This document shows positions 60,125 through 64,000 of a stretch of DNA of 64,000 bases, one piece after another; position 1 is the stretch's first letter, and every line of letters begins with the position of its first letter. Made by a program: the position numbers and the translations under genes. The stretch is from CAVVYV01 sp963818205 (GTDB lineage Bacteria; Actinomycetota; Thermoleophilia; Solirubrobacterales; 70-9), in assembly GCA_963818205.1 (NCBI GenBank), contig CAWFRG010000001.1, positions 62,001 to 126,000 on the forward strand, written 5' to 3'. The notes below the pieces were generated by a model. It did not search any database and was not told where the DNA came from. It saw only the letters and a list, made by a program, of their open reading frames with translations.

Positions 60125-60625
60125 CTAATCGGCCTGAGAATCCGCGTTGGCAGCTGCGAGGTCTAGATCGGCTAGCTCGACCTTGTGGCCGTGCTCGCAG
60201 CGCAGCTCGGCCCGAACGACGGCGCCGCATCCCCGGTGCAGCAGCTTGGTCGGCCCGCCGGTGTCGCTGAGCCAGCGGTTGCCCCACTGCCTCAGGCTGA
60301 CGATCACCGGGAAGAGGTCGGCGCCCTTCTCGGTGAGGAGGTAGCGGTTGCGCGTGCGTTGTCCGGGCTCCCGGTAGGGCTCGAGCTCGAGCAGCCCGTG
60401 CTCGACGAGCTCGTGCAGCCGCGCGGAGGCGGCCGGCTCGCTGAGCTCGGCGCGTCGGACGAACTCCTCGAAGCGGGTCGCGCCGTAGAACGCCTCGCGC
60501 ATCAGCACGAACGCGGATCTGGTGGAGAGCAGCTCCACGCTTTTCGCGATCGTGCAGCTGGCCCCGGCGGACCAGCCGTCGCGCGGGTCGAGCTCTCCGG
60601 TCATGCGCAGGGTGGTGGTTTCCAT
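60125..60625 (-). CDS. HxlR-family transcriptional regulator
   Basis: A 166-residue winged-helix regulator. The family opening CTIAKSVELLSTRSAFVLMR, REAFYGATRFEEFVRRAELS, EPAASARLHELVEHGLLE and RNRYLLTEKGADLFPVIVSL all match HxlR. A C-terminal extension with Cys/His (LLHRGCGAVVRAELRCEHGH) could sense a reactive compound or bind metal. It is divergent from the MFS exporter gene with 97 bases between starts, and the shared region holds an inverted repeat. Repression of the exporter and of itself is the expected role. Confidence 0.87.
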   Translation of the reverse strand: METTTLRMTGELDPRDGWSAGASCTIAKSVELLSTRSAFVLMREAFYGATRFEEFVRRAELSEPAASARLHELVEHGLLELEPYREPGQRTRNRYLLTEKGADLFPVIVSLRQWGNRWLSDTGGPTKLLHRGCGAVVRAELRCEHGHKVELADLDLAAANADSQAD

Positions 60626-60634
60626 GCCCTCAGT

Positions 60635-60699
60635 GTAGCTGACTTCACTAGGTCTTAGTCAGTGTGCTACTGTACCTGGCTATGTCCACCCTTAGTCAG
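60635..60699. promoter_or_regulatory. Putative HxlR operator between regulator and MFS gene
   Basis: GTAGCTGACT (60635-60644) and AGTCAGTGTGCTAC (60657-60670) form an interrupted palindrome: CTGACT/AGTCAG with outer GTAG/CTAC. The half-site TTAGTCAG occurs at 60655 and again at 60692, 37 bases on. It sits in the divergent promoter region, where an HxlR dimer would be expected to bind. Confidence 0.55.
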
Positions 60700-60722
60700 C
60701 CCCTCGCTCAAGGAGACCTCCC

Positions 60723-62295
60723 ATGACGCAGCGCCGCCCCCTGATTCTCGTCTCGCTGCTGCTGGCAGCGTTCGTGATCAACCTCGACATCACGATCGTC
60801 AACGTCGCGCTCCCGACCTTGAGTCGCGAGCTGGATGCGTCGAACTCGCAGCTGCAGTGGGTCGTCAATGCCTACAACCTGCTGTTCGCTGCGCTGCTGC
60901 TCGCCAGCGGCAGCCTCAGCGACCGCCTCGGCCGCAAGGGATTTCTGTTCGCCGGCCTGGGCCTGTTCGGAGTCGCCAGCGTTGCCGGCGGTCTGACCAC
61001 GACCGCGGACCAGCTGATCGTCGCCCGCTGCTTCATGGGTGTGGGCGCCGCGATGATCTTCCCCGCCACCCTCTCCCTGATCTCGAATGTGTTCACCGAG
61101 CGGGCGGAGCGCGCCCGCGCGATCGGCCTCTGGGGCGCGACGGCGGGCATCGCGATCGCGCTCGGCCCGATCGTCGGGGGCTGGCTGCTCGAGCAGTTCA
61201 GCTGGACGAGCATCTTCTTCGCGATGGCGCCCGTCGCCGCTGTCGGCGCCGCGCTCGTCGCCTGGAGCGTGCCGACCTCGCGCGATCCGAGCGCGAGCAG
61301 GACCGACGGCCCGGGACTGGTGCTCTCGAGCGCGGCGATGGCGCTGCTGACCTACACGCTGATCGAGGCCCCCAACTACGGCTGGAGCAGCGGCCGCAGC
61401 CTCGCGGGCTTCGCACTCGCGGCGGGGCTGTTCGCCGGCTTCATCGTCCGCGAGCGCACCACGGCAGAGCCGATGCTCGACCTCGGCCTGTTCCGCAACC
61501 TTCGCTTCACCGCCGCCAGCGGCTCCGTCACCGTCGCCTTCTTCGCGCTCTCCGGCTTCAGCCTCCTGATCACCCAGTACTTCCAGTTCTTCAAGGGCTA
61601 CGGGCCGCTCTCTACGGGTGTCCACCTGCTGCCGGTCGCGATCTCCGTGGGGGTGATGTCGGTGCTTGGCACCAAGCTCGCCGTGCGCTTCGGCACCAAG
61701 CAGGTCGTCACCGTCGGCCTGTTCTCTTTCGCCGGCTTCTTCGCCTGGGTCTCCACCGCAACCACAGGCACCAGCTACCTCGAGCTAGCCGGCCAGATGG
61801 TGCTCGGCGGCAGCGGCGTGGGACTCGTCAGCGCACCCGCGACCGAGGCGATCATGGGGGTCGTACCGAAGGCCAAGGCCGGCGTCGGCTCCGCTGTCAA
61901 CGACGCCACCCGGCTGCTCGGAAGCACCCTCGGCGTCGCCGTGCTCGGCAGCGTCTACGCCTCTCTCTACAACAGCCGACTGACCGACAGGCTTCCCGCG
62001 GACCTGGCTCCGCGGGCTCGCGCGCACCGCCCACGACTCCGCCGGCGGCGCGCTCGAGCTCGCCAACCGCATCAGTGTCAGCGGCGACCCCGCACTCGCG
62101 AACACCGTTCACGCCGCAGCGTCCTCGGCGTTCTTCGACGGCTTCAGCGCCGCCTTGCTCGTCGCCGCCGGCGTCAGCGCCGCAGCCGCGATCGGCGCCC
62201 TGATACTGCTCCCAGCCCACCCCACGGCGCCGCCGGAATCGGCCGACGGGTCGCTGTCGCACCCACTCGAGCCGGCGCTCGAGGAGGGCTCATGA
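60723..62295 (+). CDS. MFS exporter of the DHA2/EmrB-QacA type (frameshift near C-terminus)
   Basis: A ~520-residue, 14-helix drug:proton antiporter. LDITIVNVALPTLSRELDAS (motif D1), SGSLSDRLGRKGFLFAGLG (motif A) and GLWGATAGIAIALGPIVGGW (motif C) are clear. The last loop and helix are read in a second frame after ~62005. The first frame ends in ARAHRPRLRRRR-type noise. The second gives TAHDSAGGALELANRI and VAAGVSAAAAIGALILLP and stops at 62295. It is probably controlled by the HxlR regulator. It exports a toxic organic compound. Confidence 0.87.
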
Positions 62296-62350
62296 CCACG
62301 GCATTCCTCCGACGCTCGTCACCCAATCCCCAATAGCGAAAGCAAGTCTC

Positions 62351-62530
62351 ATGTCCAAACCAACGATTGTCCTCATCCACGGCGGCGTTTGTAGATTCCT
62401 CGATCTGGCGACCGCGTGTACGACGACCTCGCTCGCGAAGGTGACACGGTCCTCGCGCCGCAAAACCCGCTGCGCGGCCTCGCGCGTATCCGGACGCGGT
62501 CACCGCCCTCACGGCCAGCGCGGTGGCGTG
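62351..62530 (+). pseudogene. Remnant of an alpha/beta hydrolase gene
   Basis: MSKPTIVLIHGG at 62351 is the start of an alpha/beta hydrolase (strand, then the HGG oxyanion loop). In the next frame YDDLAREGDTVLAPQNPLRG follows, matching the next strand of the same family. The nucleophile elbow and everything after it are missing. Two frame changes and a large deletion therefore leave ~60 residues. The 300 bases between the exporter and the SDR hold this remnant only. Confidence 0.6.
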
Positions 62531-62598
62531 AAACCCATCGGCGTATCGATCCCGGGTCACCCGATCCGGGGTCGAGCCGCCAAGAACAGGAGATAGCA

Positions 62599-63342
62599 AT
62601 GAACATCCAAGACAGCACCGCCCTGGTCACGGGCGCCAACCGCGGGATCGGCAAGGAGTTCGCGGACGCGCTGCTGGACCGCGGCGCCGCGAAGGTCTAC
62701 GCCGCGGTGCGCGACGTGGCCACCGTCGGCGACCCCCGCCTCGTGCCGATCCAACTCGACGTCACCGACCCCGATCGGGTCGCGGCGGTCGCACGGGAGC
62801 TCGACGACGTCCAGCTGGTCGTCAACAACGCCGGAGTCCTCAATGTCAACATCCCGCTGAGCGCCTCGCTCGACGTTGCGCGGGTTGAGTTCGAGACCAA
62901 CTACCTCAGCCTGGTCTCGATGACCCAGGCGTTCGCGCCGGTGCTGGAGCGCAACGGCGGGGGCGCATTCATCAACATGCTCTCCGTCTTCTCGTGGGTT
63001 TCGAGTCCGCTGATATCGACGTACTCGGCATCGAAGGCCGCGGCGTGGAGCTTCACGAACGCGGCACGCATCGAGCTGCGGCGCCAGGGCACCCAGGTGG
63101 TCGGCGTCCACGCCGGCCCCGTCGACACGGAGATGGCCGCCGCGTTCGACCTCGAGAAGATCCCCCCGGCGACCGTGGCAACGTCCGCGCTCGACGCGCT
63201 GGAGGCCGATGAGCCGGAGGCTTTCGCCGATGACTACAGTCGCGCGGTCAAGGCCGGGCTGAGCGACGACCAGGGCACGCTCTATCCGCAGATCGAGCGT
63301 CAGTTCCTGGAATTGACCGGCGCAGAGGCGACAGCGACCTGA
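62599..63342 (+). CDS. Short-chain dehydrogenase/reductase
   Basis: A 247-residue classical SDR. The NAD(P) loop TALVTGANRGIGKEFADALL, LVVNNAGVLN, the catalytic Ser in INMLSVFSW, and YSASKAAAWSFTNA (YxxxK) are all present. HAGPVDTEMAAAFD is the usual loop after the active site. It should oxidise or reduce an alcohol or ketone with NAD(P). The start has AGGAGATAGCA in front. It is 24 bases upstream of the muconolactone-isomerase-like gene and belongs to the HxlR-linked cluster. Confidence 0.9.
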   Translation: MNIQDSTALVTGANRGIGKEFADALLDRGAAKVYAAVRDVATVGDPRLVPIQLDVTDPDRVAAVARELDDVQLVVNNAGVLNVNIPLSASLDVARVEFETNYLSLVSMTQAFAPVLERNGGGAFINMLSVFSWVSSPLISTYSASKAAAWSFTNAARIELRRQGTQVVGVHAGPVDTEMAAAFDLEKIPPATVATSALDALEADEPEAFADDYSRAVKAGLSDDQGTLYPQIERQFLELTGAEATAT

Positions 63343-63366
63343 GCAGTCGCGGAAGGAGCGCGCATC

Positions 63367-63690
63367 ATGGAGTTCCTCGTCGACTTTCAGGTGAACGTTC
63401 CCGACGGAGCACCGGAGCGTGAGGTCAAGGATCGCGAGCGGGCTGAGGCATCGGCCGCGGCGCGGCTGGTGGACGAGGGCCATCTCGTCCGGGTCTGGAC
63501 GCGGCGCGTCGCAGGTGGTGAGAGCAGCATCCTCGGGTTGTACCGCGCCAACGGCGAAGCCGAGCTCGAGGCCCTGCTCAGGGCTCTGCCGCTCTACGAA
63601 TGGATGCACGTCACGGTCACCTCGCTGGAGCCCCATCCCAACGACCCGGGGACGCGGACAGTCGGCCCTCTGGCTGCCGCTGAGCGATGA
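63367..63690 (+). CDS. Muconolactone delta-isomerase-like protein
   Basis: A 107-residue protein, MEFLVDFQVNVPDGAPEREV at the start, with EGHLVRVWTRRVAGGESSIL, the strand GLYRANGEAELEALLRALPL and YEWMHVTVTSLEPHPNDP. This is the ferredoxin-like fold of muconolactone isomerases, which act in the beta-ketoadipate pathway. Isolated copies often act on other lactones, so substrate is open. Its stop overlaps the ATG of the next gene (ATGA). Confidence 0.85.
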   Translation: MEFLVDFQVNVPDGAPEREVKDRERAEASAAARLVDEGHLVRVWTRRVAGGESSILGLYRANGEAELEALLRALPLYEWMHVTVTSLEPHPNDPGTRTVGPLAAAER

Positions 63691-64000
63691 GCATCCGGCT
63701 TCCCGACCCTCGCCTGACCCTGGTCTACCGCCTGGAGGCCACGCTGGGCGAGCCACTCGATCTCGGCGCTGTCGCCCAGGGCCACCGGCGCATCGTCCCC
63801 CAGACCGGCGGGACGTTCACCGGCCCCGAGATCAACGGGAAGCTGCTCCCGGGCGCAAGCGCGGATTGGCAGATCACCCTGCCGGATGGCACCGCACTGG
63901 CGGACATCCGCTACACGCTGGAGACGGATGGCGGCGAGCTGCTCTACGTCCAGTCGCGAGGTGTGCGACACGGCAGCCCGGAAGTTCTCGCGCGAATCGC
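63687..64000 (+). CDS. DUF3237 family protein (partial at window edge)
   Basis: The first ~104 residues of a DUF3237 protein: LTLVYRLEATLGEPLDLGAV, then HRRIVPQTGGTFTGPEINGK, then LLPGASADWQITLPDGTA and ELLYVQSRGVRHGSPEVLAR. The frame is open at 64000, so the C-terminus lies outside. DUF3237 forms a small beta barrel of unknown function. It is often found next to aromatic or lactone catabolism genes, as here. Confidence 0.83.
   Translation, partial: MSIRLPDPRLTLVYRLEATLGEPLDLGAVAQGHRRIVPQTGGTFTGPEINGKLLPGASADWQITLPDGTALADIRYTLETDGGELLYVQSRGVRHGSPEVLARI

Overview
The window is GC-rich DNA, roughly 68-70 percent GC by eye, with genes packed on both strands and many GTG or TTG starts. The gene content is actinobacterial: ftsE-ftsX-ctpA-rnr-smpB in one run, a PhoB/PhoP-type regulator with 11-bp direct-repeat boxes, a split transketolase, and MauE/MauA-like, DUF5996 and DUF2855 proteins. 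A Thermoleophilia/Solirubrobacterales-like organism is my best guess, but there is no rRNA to confirm it. Many conserved genes carry small frameshifts, often in G/C runs. The densest are at 1-6.3 kb and 48.7-49.6 kb. This looks more like uncorrected assembly indels than gene decay, so broken genes are reported as one gene spanning the frames.

Layout. 1-15 kb is a phosphate island. It has two complete Pst transporters: pstS-C-A-B-phoU at 13.5-8.9 kb, and pstS-C-A-B plus a lipoprotein and three zinc-ribbon proteins at 7.05-0 kb. It also has a secreted two-domain protein, a receiver-type response regulator and a stand-alone winged-helix regulator. Four start regions share a direct-repeat box (GTTTAC-N5-GTTTAC type) that I read as the PHO box. 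15-28 kb is mixed housekeeping: a CDF metal exporter, UppP, an M23 peptidase, two crotonases, an HD hydrolase, a DMT exporter, YjbQ, a sulfotransferase, a phosphoesterase, glyoxalase-fold proteins, an alkyltransferase-like protein and DUF2855.

28.3-38.2 kb holds the trans-translation and cell-division block: a LAGLIDADG endonuclease gene overlapping the 3' end of an ssrA (tmRNA) gene with predicted tag ADHEFALAA, a site-2 protease, a coiled-coil/ComEA-type protein, smpB, an RNase R-like gene, ctpA, ftsX and ftsE. 38.2-48.5 kb has split transketolase, a Mau-like redox cluster (CcdA fusion, MauA-like Cys-rich Tat protein, MauE-thioredoxin fusion), a trypsin-like protease, nadA, a Fpg/Nei glycosylase and an LPG-synthase-like membrane protein. 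48.6-56.6 kb has a DrrAB-type ABC exporter, an arginase-family enzyme, nadC, an ECF sigma factor coupled to ogt, a probable structured RNA, and a metallo-beta-lactamase-fold hydrolase next to a COG0523 GTPase.

56.6-64 kb is the accessory end. It holds small membrane and SHOCT proteins, a DsbA-like remnant, DUF5996, an IS110-like transposase tail, a deleted tRNA remnant, and four copies of a short palindromic repeat (the first at 53.97 kb). It then has an HxlR-controlled cluster: an MFS exporter, an alpha/beta-hydrolase remnant, an SDR, a muconolactone-isomerase-like protein and a DUF3237 protein that runs off the edge. I see no CRISPR array, rRNA, intact tRNA or intact transposase.
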